Below, piece by piece: positions 6,830-15,755 of a DNA stretch of 64,000 nt. The notes below the pieces were generated by a model. That model was not told the origin of the DNA and made no database searches. It saw nothing but the letters and a program-made list of their open reading frames with translations. The stretch covers positions 26,486-90,485 of the forward strand of contig JAEYYX010000048.1 of assembly GCA_023428245.1 (NCBI GenBank), written 5' to 3'. Source of the stretch: Pseudomonadota bacterium. Its GTDB lineage: Bacteria; Myxococcota_A; Polyangia; Polyangiales; Polyangiaceae. Both the position numbers and the translations under genes were made by a program. The stretch's first letter is position 1. Every line of letters starts with the position of its first letter.

Positions 6830-9451
6830 ATGTCTTCTACCCCTCCCCCCCGCCCCTACTCGCCGAATGCCCTCCTGTCGGCGATCTACGGTCGCGTCTT
6901 CGAACGGATCCAGGTCGAGGATGGCTGGGCCGATGAGATACGCCGTCACGCCGAAAATGCGAGCGTCCTTTATGTCTTGCCGAATCTGAATTGGCTCGAC
7001 TTCCTCGCTCTCGACTACCTGACGAAGCGCCACGGCCTGCCCCGCATTCGCTTCGTCAACGATTTAGGACTTTGGTTCCTGAATCCGGAGGGGCCGACGG
7101 TACGCGGCCGGGGCCTTCTCAACATGCTCCTCCCTCCCCTGCGCAAGCAGCCGGCCGCCGAGCTGAAGCAGGCGCTCGAAATGGGAGGAAGTGCGGCGCT
7201 TTTTCTGAAGCGCCCCCTCAGCGTCCTCGATGTTGGCTCCAGCGCCTCCGGTGGACGAGGAGTCCAGGAAGGTGACGAGCTCGTCCGCACCATCGTGCAG
7301 ACGCAGCGCGAAGGGAAACGGTCCCTTGTCCTCGTGCCACTCGTCTTCCTTTGGTCGAAGTCGCCGAATCGACTCGAGGCAGGTCCCGTCGACTTTGTCC
7401 TCGGCTCGCGCACCTGGCCGACCCCGACGCGAGCCCTCGCGCAGCTCCTCGCGAACCTCGAGCACGTCTCGATGCGCATGGGCGAGCCGATCAACCTCCA
7501 AGAGTTCATGCGCGTGCACGGGAGCCAACCCGACAACGTGCTGGTGCGTCGCATCACCTACATGACGCTACGCCGCCTCGAGCGCGAACGACGCACGATG
7601 GTGGGCCCGGTGCAGAAGTCTCCGGGCCGCGTCCGTAACGAAATCCTCCGCAGCCCGCGGCTCCGCAGCGTGATCTCCGATCTCTCCGGCGGGACACCCG
7701 AAGGCCTGAAACAGAAGACAGCCGAAGCTGAGAAGATGCTCGCGGAGCTTCAAGCCACTCCTTCGCCCGACGTGGTGAAGGCAATGGGCATCCTCTTGGG
7801 ATGGGGTTTCAGCAGGATCTATCGGGGCATCGATTTTGTCCCCTCCGATGTGGAGCGCGTGAAACAGGCAGCGCGCGACGGTGCACTCGTCATTCTTCCG
7901 AGCCACAAGAGCCACATCGACTACCTCGTCGTCAGTTACTTTTTCTATCAGCAGAACCTCGCGGTTCCGCTCATCGCTGCCGGCGACAATCTGAATTTTC
8001 AGCCGGTGGGTCCGATCTTCCGGCGAGCGGGCGCCTTTTTCATCCGTCGCAGCTTCCGCGGCGATCGGCTCTATCCCGCCGTGGTCGATGCCTATATCCG
8101 AAGGCTCATCCGTGACGGCTATCCGATGGAGCTCTTCCTCGAAGGCGGGCGGAGCCGAACCGGAAAGCTGCTCGAGCCGAAATATGGCCTCCTCAGCATG
8201 ATCGTCGACGGCGCACTCGGGGTGCCGGAGCAGAACGTCCACTTCGTCCCCTTGAGCATCGGTTACGAGCGGGTGATCGAAGCCGACAGCTTCCAGCGCG
8301 AGCTGACCGGCGGCGAGAAGAAGAAGGAAGAAGCGACGGACCTCTTGAGCGCCCGCGAGGTCCTCCAGCACCGCTACGGGCGCATCAACCTCCAGTTCGG
8401 GAACCTGCTAACGATCGAAGACATCTGTCGTGAGCTAGGGGTCGCGCGTGAAGACCTGACGCGCCCGGCGAAGCGACGCGCCTTCGTAACCCGCCTCGGC
8501 AACCGTGTGATGGATGAAGTAAATCGCGTCACGGCGGTCACCCCCGGCGCCCTGACCGCCCTCGCTTTGCTCGGAGGTCCCTCTGACGCCCAGGCGGAAT
8601 CGGACATCATCCTCTTCTGCGAGCGCGCCCTTACGGTGCTGAGCCGTCTGGGGGCCCGCGTCACCTCTCCGACCACCCTAGGCCCGGGCAAGCTCCGCGT
8701 GGCCTCGATCCGAGAAGCGCTGCAGATGTTCGTGGAAGCAGACCTAGCCCGCGCGCGGGCCGTTCCAGGAGGCACGAAGGTCTACTCCGTCGTCGACGAG
8801 CGCCGCATCCAGCTCGACACTTCCAAGAACATCATCATCCACTTCTTCGTGGAGCGCGGCCTGATCGCCGCCGCTATGTCGCGAAGTCCCGGGGGGTTGC
8901 CGCTTCCAACCGAAGAACAAGCTCTCTCCGAGCGAGTCCGCCACCTCTCCAAACTCTTCAAACATGAGTTCCGCTTCCGCGCCGACGCGGCCTTCGAGGA
9001 GATCTTCTCCTCGGCGCTTGAGTCGCTCATCAAGGACGGACATCTCACTCGCGAAGGACAGCTCATTTCCGTGGGGCCCGGAGAGCTCGGCTGGAGCGGA
9101 GATCAGTGGCTGCGCTTCTACACGGACACGATCCGCAGCTTCATTGAAGCCTACCTGATCACCGCGCGCGCGCTCGAGCTGCTGCTCAGCGGGCACCTGT
9201 CGGAAAAAGAGTTCATCAAAGAAGCGCTCGTGCTCGGCGAAAATCTCTATGATTCGCGAGCCATCCTGCGCCGCGAAGCGATCAGCAAGCCCGCGCTCCA
9301 AAATGCGCTCCACGCCTTCTCGGAGCTCGGCTACGTCCGCGCCCGCAGCGAAAAATGGGAGCTCACCCACGACTACGCAAATCCCGAAGCACTCCACAAC
9401 GTCGCAAATGCCCTTGCCGCATTTTTGACCGGAGCGCACACGAGTCCATGA
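6830..9451 (+). CDS. plsB: Glycerol-3-phosphate 1-O-acyltransferase
   Basis: PlsB acylates sn-glycerol-3-phosphate at position 1, the first committed step of phospholipid synthesis, at the inner membrane. The 873-residue product carries the four acyltransferase blocks: I SHKSHIDYL (HX4D), II GAFFIRRSF, III FLEGGRSRTGKLL and IV VPLSIGYERV. The protein is somewhat longer than E. coli PlsB. The ATG at 6830 is chosen because the first residues upstream (Pro-rich, from an ATG at 6710) overlap the divergent lipoprotein gene and look non-coding. Its TGA overlaps the next gene's ATG (ATGA at 9448), coupling it to mepA. Confidence 0.95.
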   Translation: MSSTPPPRPYSPNALLSAIYGRVFERIQVEDGWADEIRRHAENASVLYVLPNLNWLDFLALDYLTKRHGLPRIRFVNDLGLWFLNPEGPTVRGRGLLNMLLPPLRKQPAAELKQALEMGGSAALFLKRPLSVLDVGSSASGGRGVQEGDELVRTIVQTQREGKRSLVLVPLVFLWSKSPNRLEAGPVDFVLGSRTWPTPTRALAQLLANLEHVSMRMGEPINLQEFMRVHGSQPDNVLVRRITYMTLRRLERERRTMVGPVQKSPGRVRNEILRSPRLRSVISDLSGGTPEGLKQKTAEAEKMLAELQATPSPDVVKAMGILLGWGFSRIYRGIDFVPSDVERVKQAARDGALVILPSHKSHIDYLVVSYFFYQQNLAVPLIAAGDNLNFQPVGPIFRRAGAFFIRRSFRGDRLYPAVVDAYIRRLIRDGYPMELFLEGGRSRTGKLLEPKYGLLSMIVDGALGVPEQNVHFVPLSIGYERVIEADSFQRELTGGEKKKEEATDLLSAREVLQHRYGRINLQFGNLLTIEDICRELGVAREDLTRPAKRRAFVTRLGNRVMDEVNRVTAVTPGALTALALLGGPSDAQAESDIILFCERALTVLSRLGARVTSPTTLGPGKLRVASIREALQMFVEADLARARAVPGGTKVYSVVDERRIQLDTSKNIIIHFFVERGLIAAAMSRSPGGLPLPTEEQALSERVRHLSKLFKHEFRFRADAAFEEIFSSALESLIKDGHLTREGQLISVGPGELGWSGDQWLRFYTDTIRSFIEAYLITARALELLLSGHLSEKEFIKEALVLGENLYDSRAILRREAISKPALQNALHAFSELGYVRARSEKWELTHDYANPEALHNVANALAAFLTGAHTSP

Positions 9452-10365
9452 TGTCCTTACTCCGAAGCTCCGCCCGGACCCTTCTCGGGGCTGCCTTGGG
9501 ATCCCTCGTCTCAGGCTGCATGGCGAGCCCGACGCCGCTCGTTCCTTCGCTCGGAGGCAGCGTCGGTGTCCCGCACCAAGGTGTGCTCACCGAGTCCCGC
9601 GAGCTCCAAAATGGCGGCCCGGGGTATCGTCGCTATCGCCCCCACGGCACGGCACATTTTGGTCTACCTCGCCTCGTCCAGGGCCTCGAACAAGCCGCCC
9701 TCACCGTCGCCCAGGAGCGCCCCGGCGGCGCGCGGCTCGTGATCGGTGACCTCTCGGCCGAGACCGGCGGCAAAATCCCGAGGCACAACTCCCACCGCAC
9801 CGGACGTGATGTCGATCTGCTCTTTTACATGGTGAGCCCAGAAGGCATTCCGATCGAAAACCCCGGGTTCATCTCGCTCGGTCCCGACGGCTTCGTCAAG
9901 CTCGAGGACGGGCGATATCTCCGCCTCGACGTCGAGCGACAGTGGATCCTCATCCGCGAGCTCTTGAGCGATCCGGAGCTCCGGGTCCAGTTCCTCTTCA
10001 TCAGTCGCGATCTCGAAGCGCTCATTGTCCAATACGCACTCGCCAAAGAGACTGACCTTGAACTCGTCTCTCGGGCACAGACCGTGATGGTCCAGCCGGT
10101 CGATTCTCTCCCGCACGATGACCACATCCACATGAGGATCGCCTGCGCGCCGGACGAAGCGGTCGGCGGGTGCATGGGCGGTGGACCTCACTGGAGCTGG
10201 CTGCCGCCGCTGCCCCAGGCCGATCTGAGTGAAGAAGAACTCGTCGCCTTGGTCGCTGAGAGCGATCCATTCCCTGCCCTCGAACGTCCGGCGAATGAAC
10301 CGGAAGCGAGCGCCGAGGCACTACGTTCGGAGGGAGAGGTCTCGCTCACTTCCCCTCAAGGATAG
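9448..10365 (+). CDS. mepA: Penicillin-insensitive murein endopeptidase (peptidase M74), lipoprotein form
   Basis: A D,D-endopeptidase of the LAS metallopeptidase group that cleaves peptidoglycan cross-links. The zinc-site motifs are clear: HNSHRTGRDVDL in the middle (HxxGxxxD type) and DDHIHMRI further on. It has a signal peptide with lipobox LVSGC near residue 23, so it is predicted to be membrane-anchored, unlike the soluble periplasmic E. coli MepA. Length 305 residues, with an acidic, probably disordered ~50-residue tail. ATGA overlap with plsB links membrane phospholipid supply and wall remodelling in one transcript. The adjacent second ATG at 9451 is an equally possible start. Confidence 0.9.
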   Translation: MMSLLRSSARTLLGAALGSLVSGCMASPTPLVPSLGGSVGVPHQGVLTESRELQNGGPGYRRYRPHGTAHFGLPRLVQGLEQAALTVAQERPGGARLVIGDLSAETGGKIPRHNSHRTGRDVDLLFYMVSPEGIPIENPGFISLGPDGFVKLEDGRYLRLDVERQWILIRELLSDPELRVQFLFISRDLEALIVQYALAKETDLELVSRAQTVMVQPVDSLPHDDHIHMRIACAPDEAVGGCMGGGPHWSWLPPLPQADLSEEELVALVAESDPFPALERPANEPEASAEALRSEGEVSLTSPQG

Positions 10366-10387
10366 AAAGCCAGGAGGACTCGCCTCG

Positions 10388-11299
10388 ATGACCTCCGAAG
10401 CTCCGAGCGCCACCGTCCACCAGGGCGATTGCCTGAGTGTCCTACCCACTCTCATCAGCGATGGAGCGCGCTTCGATCTGATCTATGTGGACCCGCCCTA
10501 TAACGCCGGGGGCAAGCGGGGGGCGCGGGTCGAGCAGGGCCAAAGAGTCCATGGGCCGACCGCCTACGAAGATCATTGGGGCGGACGGGACGCCTTCATT
10601 TCGATGCTCCGCCCGCGGCTCGCGGAGATGCGCGCCGCGCTCAGTGGCGTCGGATCGCTCTGGGTCCACCTCGACCACCGGACCGTCCACGAGACCAAGG
10701 GCCTGCTCGATGAAATCTTCGGCCCCCAGTCGTTCCAGGGCGAGGTCATCTGGGTACCCGGCAACGGCGGACGCAAGCGACGAGGGCTCAGCGTCACTCA
10801 CCAAACCATCCTCGTTTATTCGAAGACGCGCGACTTCATCTACAACATCCACGATCCGGAGCTCCGCGAACCCTACGCCGAGACCAGCCAAAGGATGCAT
10901 TTTACTCAGACCGACTCGAGCGGGCGGCGCTTCCGAGAACGGACACTCGGAGGAAAAACCTATCGCTACTTTCTCGACGAGGGGCGACAACGGGGCAGCG
11001 TTTGGGCCGATATCCCGGCCATGAGCGCGAACACGCCGCTTCGGCGGGAGACGACGGGGTATCCAACACAGAAACCGGTAGCGTTACTTGAGCGTATCAT
11101 CCGAGCCGCTTCAACGCCCGAAAGCCTCATCTTGGACCCGATGTGCGGCTCCGGAACGACCCTTTTCGCCGCGCTCCGCCTGAGTCGAAACTGCGTAGGG
11201 ATTGACCAGAGCCCGCTCGCTTGCCAGATCACGGCTCGGAGAATTCGAGAGTTCTCCACCGAGGGGAGAGAAGAGGTGCACTCCGGGGAAGCCCCCTGA
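10388..11299 (+). CDS. DNA N6-adenine or N4-cytosine methyltransferase (beta-class order)
   Basis: A 303-residue SAM-dependent DNA methyltransferase. Catalytic motif IV is DPPY at residues 35-38, and the SAM-binding motif I, DPMCGSGTT, is near residue 251; this order (IV before I) is the beta class. GYPTQKP before motif I is also typical. No restriction endonuclease or specificity gene is adjacent, so it is an orphan methyltransferase, possibly regulatory. The start is ATG 10388 with AGGAGG at 10372-10377; an upstream in-frame ATG inside mepA is unlikely. It follows mepA by 22 bp and is probably cotranscribed. Target sequence cannot be deduced. Confidence 0.92.
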   Translation: MTSEAPSATVHQGDCLSVLPTLISDGARFDLIYVDPPYNAGGKRGARVEQGQRVHGPTAYEDHWGGRDAFISMLRPRLAEMRAALSGVGSLWVHLDHRTVHETKGLLDEIFGPQSFQGEVIWVPGNGGRKRRGLSVTHQTILVYSKTRDFIYNIHDPELREPYAETSQRMHFTQTDSSGRRFRERTLGGKTYRYFLDEGRQRGSVWADIPAMSANTPLRRETTGYPTQKPVALLERIIRAASTPESLILDPMCGSGTTLFAALRLSRNCVGIDQSPLACQITARRIREFSTEGREEVHSGEAP

Positions 11300-11394
11300 G
11301 CTCACTTCCGTAGAGCCTGCTCACTGGCCCTGTCTGCCTCGGCAAGTCACGATTGGACTGTTTCTCTTCATCTCGCACAGAAGGACCTCATATT

Positions 11395-12141
11395 ATGTCT
11401 CGCGTTTCTGTTCATTCCCTCCCCCTCCTCCTCGGCGCCTTGGCGGTCTTTATGCCCCAGGTTTCTTTCGCCCAGGAGGAGACTGAAGCCGCTTCTGAAG
11501 AAACGTCCGCTCCCGAAGCAGCTCCGGAGGTCACGACGCAAGCTACCGAATCCGACGCCGAGTCCGCGCCTGCTCAGCCGACCAGCAAGATGAACTTTGA
11601 GGTGGCTCCGCCCGACCGGGCCCTTGAGCGCACCGATTACGCTCATCACGGCTTCTACTTTCGAGTGAACGCAGGCGGCGGTTTCCTTTTCAGTAACATC
11701 AACGACAAGGCCCTCGGCGCGAGCAGCGATGGATCTTCGTTTTCCTTGGGTCTCGACGCTTTGGTCGGTGGGACCGTAGCTCCTGGCATGGCCCTCGGTT
11801 TCGCAGCGCTCACGAACACCGCTGTCTCGGTCCCCGTTTTCAACCAAAACATCACTCAGTTCCACTTCATCGCCGGGCCATTCTTCGACGCCTTCCCTAA
11901 TTCGCGGAAGGGCGGACACGTGGGTGCCGCGATTGGCTTTGCGGGCACGACGCTCGACAGCATCGGCGGCGGATCGGCCTTCGGCGGCGGCGGCGCCCTT
12001 TGGGCCGGGTACGACGCTTGGGTAGCTCCTGATTGGAGCGTGGGCTTCTTCCTTCGAGGTTCTGGCGCCTACATGGCGGGCGGCGACGTTGAGTCAGCGG
12101 CCGTCGGCCTGCAGGCGATGATCACCCTGCTCCACAACTAG
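11395..12141 (+). CDS. Outer-membrane beta-barrel-like protein
   Basis: A 248-residue exported protein with a cleavable signal peptide (cleavage likely after FA in VSFAQEE, residue ~26), a ~40-residue Glu/Ala/Pro-rich linker, then Gly- and aromatic-rich alternating strands (FYFRVNAGGGFLF, GYDAWVAPDWSVGFFLRGSGAYM) of a small beta-barrel. It ends in ITLLHN, not in a canonical C-terminal Phe, so barrel assignment is moderate. The ATG at 11395 gives the signal peptide directly. The stop codon at 12139-12141 abuts the structured repeat that follows. Confidence 0.75.
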   Translation: MSRVSVHSLPLLLGALAVFMPQVSFAQEETEAASEETSAPEAAPEVTTQATESDAESAPAQPTSKMNFEVAPPDRALERTDYAHHGFYFRVNAGGGFLFSNINDKALGASSDGSSFSLGLDALVGGTVAPGMALGFAALTNTAVSVPVFNQNITQFHFIAGPFFDAFPNSRKGGHVGAAIGFAGTTLDSIGGGSAFGGGGALWAGYDAWVAPDWSVGFFLRGSGAYMAGGDVESAAVGLQAMITLLHN

Positions 12142-12244
12142 AGCGCGCATCTAAAAATGAGATGCGCATGAAAAACACGGGGAGCCGTCGAGCAGATCTC
12201 AGGAAAACACGGCGAAAGCTGTGCCATATTTGAGACGTGTTCTA
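12142..12244 (+). repeat. Structured intergenic repeat, copy A
   Basis: First of two copies in the window (copy B 59756-59858). It begins immediately after the outer-membrane protein stop codon. Hairpin 1: GCGCATCT (12145-12152)/AGATGCGC (12160-12167), loop AAAAATG. Then nested stems: outer AACACG (12174-12179)/CGTGTT (12236-12241), middle TCTCA (12197-12201)/TGAGA (12231-12235), inner CACGGC (12208-12213)/GCTGTG (12218-12223) closed by a GAAA tetraloop. The 3' 56 nt match copy B at 50 positions without gaps, and most differences fall in the unpaired stretch between inner and middle stems. No known riboswitch consensus that I recall fits. Could be a structured RNA or a small mobile repeat. 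Confidence 0.75.
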
Positions 12245-12269
12245 ACACCCGACGAAGAAATCGCAGCCG

Positions 12270-12350
12270 GGCGACCTCGGAGGTCGCCAGAGTCCTGCCC
12301 CTAGCCCGATGTGCGCCTTTCTCGCTTGGCGCAGATCGGGCTCGTTCTTT
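12270..12350 (+). terminator. Two strong consecutive hairpins; the second is terminator-like
   Basis: The gene-free stretch 12142-12496 holds, besides repeat copy A, a GGCGACCT/AGGTCGCC hairpin (12270-12288, loop CGG) and a long stem AGCCCGAT-G-TGCGCC/GGCGCA-G-ATCGGGCT (12303-12342) followed by CGTTCTTT. The second could terminate transcription from the outer-membrane protein gene. A further GGGCA/TGCCC hairpin with a T-rich loop lies near 12437-12456. No coding sequence is visible in the remainder up to prlC. Confidence 0.5.
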
Positions 12351-12496
12351 GTTGGCGCCCCTCGCTTCATTCCCAGAAAATGCTCGAAAAAACCGGTCGA
12401 CTCGGGCCTTGGGGAGGACAACGGCGCCCCCCGGGCACTTTTTTGCCCTAGGTCCAAGTTGTCATTTGGGGAAAAGCGATACAGCGTGAAGGGCGA

Positions 12497-14518
12497 ATGT
12501 CGAACCCTCTCTTGCACCTCGGCCGTCCCCTGCCCTTTGATCAATTCAGGGCCGAACACGTCGAACCAGCCATCCTGAGTCTCGTCGAAGATGCGGCGCG
12601 TGAACTCGATGCTATCGCGAGCGCCCCCGAGCCCCTGACTTACGATTCGACCTTTGGCAGGCTCGAGACAGCAACGGAGCGCCTCGGGATCGCGATGGGG
12701 ATTGTTGAGCACCTCGAGTCCGTCCAGACGACTCCTGAGCTGCGTCAGGCTTACGGTGCGGTGCTTCCTCATGTGAGCGAGTTTTGGTCGAGCATTTCGC
12801 TGCATAGTGAGCTCTACAAGACGCTCAAGGCGTTCGGCGAGAGCGACAAGGTCACGGGTCTCTCCGCGACCCAACGCCGCCTGATCAAGAAAACCCTCGA
12901 CGACTTCCACCGAAACGGCGCCGATCTCCCCGAGCAAGGCAAGAATCGGCTGCGAGCCATCGACTCGGAGCTCAGCCAACTCACGACTCGGTACGCGCAA
13001 AATACCCTCGACGGCACGAATGCCTTCGAGCTCTACGTCGACGAGGAGAGGCTCGCCGGCGTCCCGGAGACAGCACGCGTGCTCGCCCGCGAGGCGGCGG
13101 AAGCTAAGGGCAAGCCGGGCTACCGCCTCACGCTCCAGGCACCTTGTGTGATCGCAGTTCTGACCTTCGCCGAGGATCGCTCTCTCCGCGAAGAGATGTG
13201 GCGCGCGTTCAATCGTCGAGGCCTTTCCGCGGGCGACAACTTGAAGCTCATCTCCGAGATCCTAAGGCTCAGGAAAGAGAAGGCGAACCTGCTCGGCTTC
13301 GCAAACTTCGCCGACTTCGTGACCCAGGATCGCATGGCCGAATCCGGCGCTCAGGCGAAGAAGTTCGTCGAAGACCTGACCGAGCGCACGCAAGCGGCTT
13401 TCGCGCGCGAGACCGAAGAGCTCCGAGCTTTCCAAAGAGAGCTCGAAGGTCCGAGCGCCCCGTCCCTCGAGCCCTGGGACGTCGGGTATTACGCCGAGAA
13501 ACAAAGGCGCGCGCTCTACAATCTCGATGAAGAAGCGCTCCGTCCCTACTTCTCCGCGGAGAAGGTCGTCGCCGGTGCGTTCTCACTCGCCGAAGATTTG
13601 TTCGGGGTGAAGATCGATCCCGCCGATTTGCCCGTTTGGAACCCGGCTGTGAAGAGCTACAGGATGCGCGACGAAGACGGCACCGAGCTCGGGGTTTTTT
13701 ACACCGATCTCTATCCGCGCGAATCGAAGCGCGACGGAGCTTGGATGCACGGGCTCATCGCGGGAACGCCGCCCGCTCCCCACGTCGCGCTCTTCTGTGC
13801 CAACTCCCAGCCACCGAGCAAAGACTCACCGTCGCTCCTCAGCTTCCGCGACGTCGAGACCATCTTCCACGAGTTCGGTCACCTCCTTCATCACCTCCTG
13901 AGTCGGGTGGACATTCGGAGCCTGGCTTGCACCAACGTCGCGCAGGACTTCGTCGAGCTCCCCTCTCAGATCATGGAGAACTGGTGCTCCGAGAAGTCGG
14001 TGCTCGACCGCTTCGCTCATCACTACGAAACGGGCGAGCCGATCCCTCTAGAGCTCGTGCGCGCGCTGCTCGCCGCGCGAAACTTCCGCGCCGCTTCGGC
14101 CCAGATGCGCCAGCTTGGCTTCGCGGCTGTCGATCTCGCGCTTCACATGGACGACGTTCCGTCGGATCCCGAGGCCCTCAACGAGTTCTCGGAAGACCTC
14201 TTGTCCCGCTACTCGGTCACCCGCTCTCCCAAGGGCGCATCCATGATCGCCTCCTTCGGGCACCTCTTCTCGCACCCCGTCGGCTACGCCGGCGGCTACT
14301 ACAGCTACAAGTGGGCCGAGGTCCTCGACGCAGATGCGTTCACCTCCTTCAAGAAGAACGGTCTCTTCGATCGCGCTACTGGTCAACGCTTCCGCGACAC
14401 GATCCTGGCTCGCGGAGACAGCCAGCCTCCCCTCGATCTCTTCGTCGAGTTCATGGGGCGCGCTCCGGATCTGAGCGCGATGCTGGAGCGACAAGGGCTG
14501 AGCGCTTCTGCCGCCTAA
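12497..14518 (+). CDS. prlC: Oligopeptidase A (M3 family zinc metallopeptidase)
   Basis: A cytoplasmic oligopeptidase that degrades short peptides released by larger proteases and signal peptides. The 673-residue length matches PrlC/OpdA (~680). The N-terminal NPLL...LPFDQFRAEHVEPAI is characteristic of the subfamily, and the zinc motif HEFGHLLHHLL (HEXXH, residue ~455) is followed by the downstream Glu region ELPSQIMENWC. The C-terminal HPVGYAGGYYSYKWAEVLDADAF segment is also typical. The start ATG 12497 has GAAGGG just upstream. Monocistronic in appearance, after a hairpin-rich intergenic region. Confidence 0.93.
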   Translation: MSNPLLHLGRPLPFDQFRAEHVEPAILSLVEDAARELDAIASAPEPLTYDSTFGRLETATERLGIAMGIVEHLESVQTTPELRQAYGAVLPHVSEFWSSISLHSELYKTLKAFGESDKVTGLSATQRRLIKKTLDDFHRNGADLPEQGKNRLRAIDSELSQLTTRYAQNTLDGTNAFELYVDEERLAGVPETARVLAREAAEAKGKPGYRLTLQAPCVIAVLTFAEDRSLREEMWRAFNRRGLSAGDNLKLISEILRLRKEKANLLGFANFADFVTQDRMAESGAQAKKFVEDLTERTQAAFARETEELRAFQRELEGPSAPSLEPWDVGYYAEKQRRALYNLDEEALRPYFSAEKVVAGAFSLAEDLFGVKIDPADLPVWNPAVKSYRMRDEDGTELGVFYTDLYPRESKRDGAWMHGLIAGTPPAPHVALFCANSQPPSKDSPSLLSFRDVETIFHEFGHLLHHLLSRVDIRSLACTNVAQDFVELPSQIMENWCSEKSVLDRFAHHYETGEPIPLELVRALLAARNFRAASAQMRQLGFAAVDLALHMDDVPSDPEALNEFSEDLLSRYSVTRSPKGASMIASFGHLFSHPVGYAGGYYSYKWAEVLDADAFTSFKKNGLFDRATGQRFRDTILARGDSQPPLDLFVEFMGRAPDLSAMLERQGLSASAA

Positions 14519-14541
14519 GTGGCTGAGGCTTTCTCGTCGTG

Positions 14542-15687
14542 ATGCGAAGAGTCACTCTGGCGCTCGTCTGCGCGGTGTTTTCCTGCTCGAGTCCACAGGC
14601 AGGCGGTCGCCGCGCCGAGTCCGTCCGCGCAGAAGGAAGCTCAAGTCCCGAGCTGAATGCCGAGTCATTTCCCGCTCCTCCCGAGCCTCTTCCGGCCCGG
14701 CCGCGGGCGAACGCTCCGGAGCCCCAAGTGTGGAAGCTCACGGTCGTCGAGCGCCCGGAGGTGCACGCTGCGAGTGTCATGCTCTTGCCCGATGAAGCGC
14801 CACGGCTCGAGCTGCGCCTAGTACTCGACCATTGGCTGAGGGCCGCGCCCACTCTCAGCAGCGCTGCGCCCAAGCCGCTTCCTTGCCCCCCGGGAGGGAT
14901 CTGCGTCACGACCGAGCCTGCTCGCCTCGGAGGCGTGCTCCAGTGGATCGAGCGAGGCATCGAACCCGGTAACGAAGCGCTCACTCTCGCCCTTGAGAGC
15001 GTTCGGGCTCAGGTAAAGAAAGATCTCGAAAATCCAAAGAACATCGCAGAACTCGTGCTCACAGCTTCGAACTCAGAACCGCTCGGAGCAGCCTTCTATA
15101 GCGCTCGAGGTTTGTCGGCCCTGACTGAAGACCTCCAGAAGCTCCTCAGCGCCTCCGCCGTGTGCGCGGTAGCACCGAATGCGCGGAGTTTGCCGGCTTT
15201 GGCGATGCAGGCGGAGGCGCGCCCCGCGCGCACCAACGGGGAGCTCCGTTCCGCCCAGCTTTCTTTCGTTCGTCTCGCCGACGACAGCACCCCGATCGTC
15301 GCCTTTTCGGTGCGGGTGCTGAGCGGAGTTCGGGACGCGGCGCTTCTGAAGGAGATTGTCCTCGGACGGCTCAAGGTGAGCGGAGGGCGGAGGGAATGGC
15401 GTGCGCTCTCTGCAGCGCCTGGCGCAGAGCGAAGCGCAAGCGCGGACAGTGTCGTCTCGATCATCAAGGAGCTACATGCGGTGCCCATCAACGGCGTCTC
15501 GTCTTCTGAACAGCACGCTGCGCTCGGCGCGCAGCGGCTCGGGCGCGCAGATTTCGGGGCTTGTGAAAGCGAGCCGGACAACTTGCCGCAAGAAGCTGCT
15601 CTGGACATTGTTGTGCTCGGCCCCGCGAGCCTCGCTCGCGCCCTCGAGGCCGCGGGCCTCTCCGCGCGCACCGTCACTGTTCGATAG
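14542..15687 (+). CDS. Lipoprotein, possibly a degenerate M16-like domain
   Basis: A 381-residue protein with an N-terminal signal peptide and probable lipobox (AVFSC near residue 15). After a Pro-rich linker the segment HAASVMLLPDEAPRLELRLVLDHWLR and the later helical run with LALESVRAQVKKDLENP recall the fold order of M16 (pitrilysin-like) peptidase domains, but the HxxEH zinc motif is absent. If related, it would be a non-catalytic member. This is a weak structural impression only. GTG 14539 directly before ATG 14542 is an alternative start. It follows prlC by 23 bp on the same strand. Confidence 0.6.
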   Translation: MRRVTLALVCAVFSCSSPQAGGRRAESVRAEGSSSPELNAESFPAPPEPLPARPRANAPEPQVWKLTVVERPEVHAASVMLLPDEAPRLELRLVLDHWLRAAPTLSSAAPKPLPCPPGGICVTTEPARLGGVLQWIERGIEPGNEALTLALESVRAQVKKDLENPKNIAELVLTASNSEPLGAAFYSARGLSALTEDLQKLLSASAVCAVAPNARSLPALAMQAEARPARTNGELRSAQLSFVRLADDSTPIVAFSVRVLSGVRDAALLKEIVLGRLKVSGGRREWRALSAAPGAERSASADSVVSIIKELHAVPINGVSSSEQHAALGAQRLGRADFGACESEPDNLPQEAALDIVVLGPASLARALEAAGLSARTVTVR

Positions 15688-15755
15688 TACGCTCCTTCGC
15701 GTTCTGCCGTATTCAGGTCCGCTCAGCAGCAAGCATTCAGCCGCCGCTCCGTCGC

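Noticed and set aside
12142..12244. Copy A as a known riboswitch (c-di-GMP, glycine, cobalamin, SAM, TPP)
   Set aside because: None of the conserved cores of these classes that I remember can be aligned; only the GAAA tetraloop is shared, which is generic.
12242..13000. 252-codon minus-strand frame over the prlC start
   Set aside because: Runs through conserved prlC codons and the hairpin-rich spacer; no motif.
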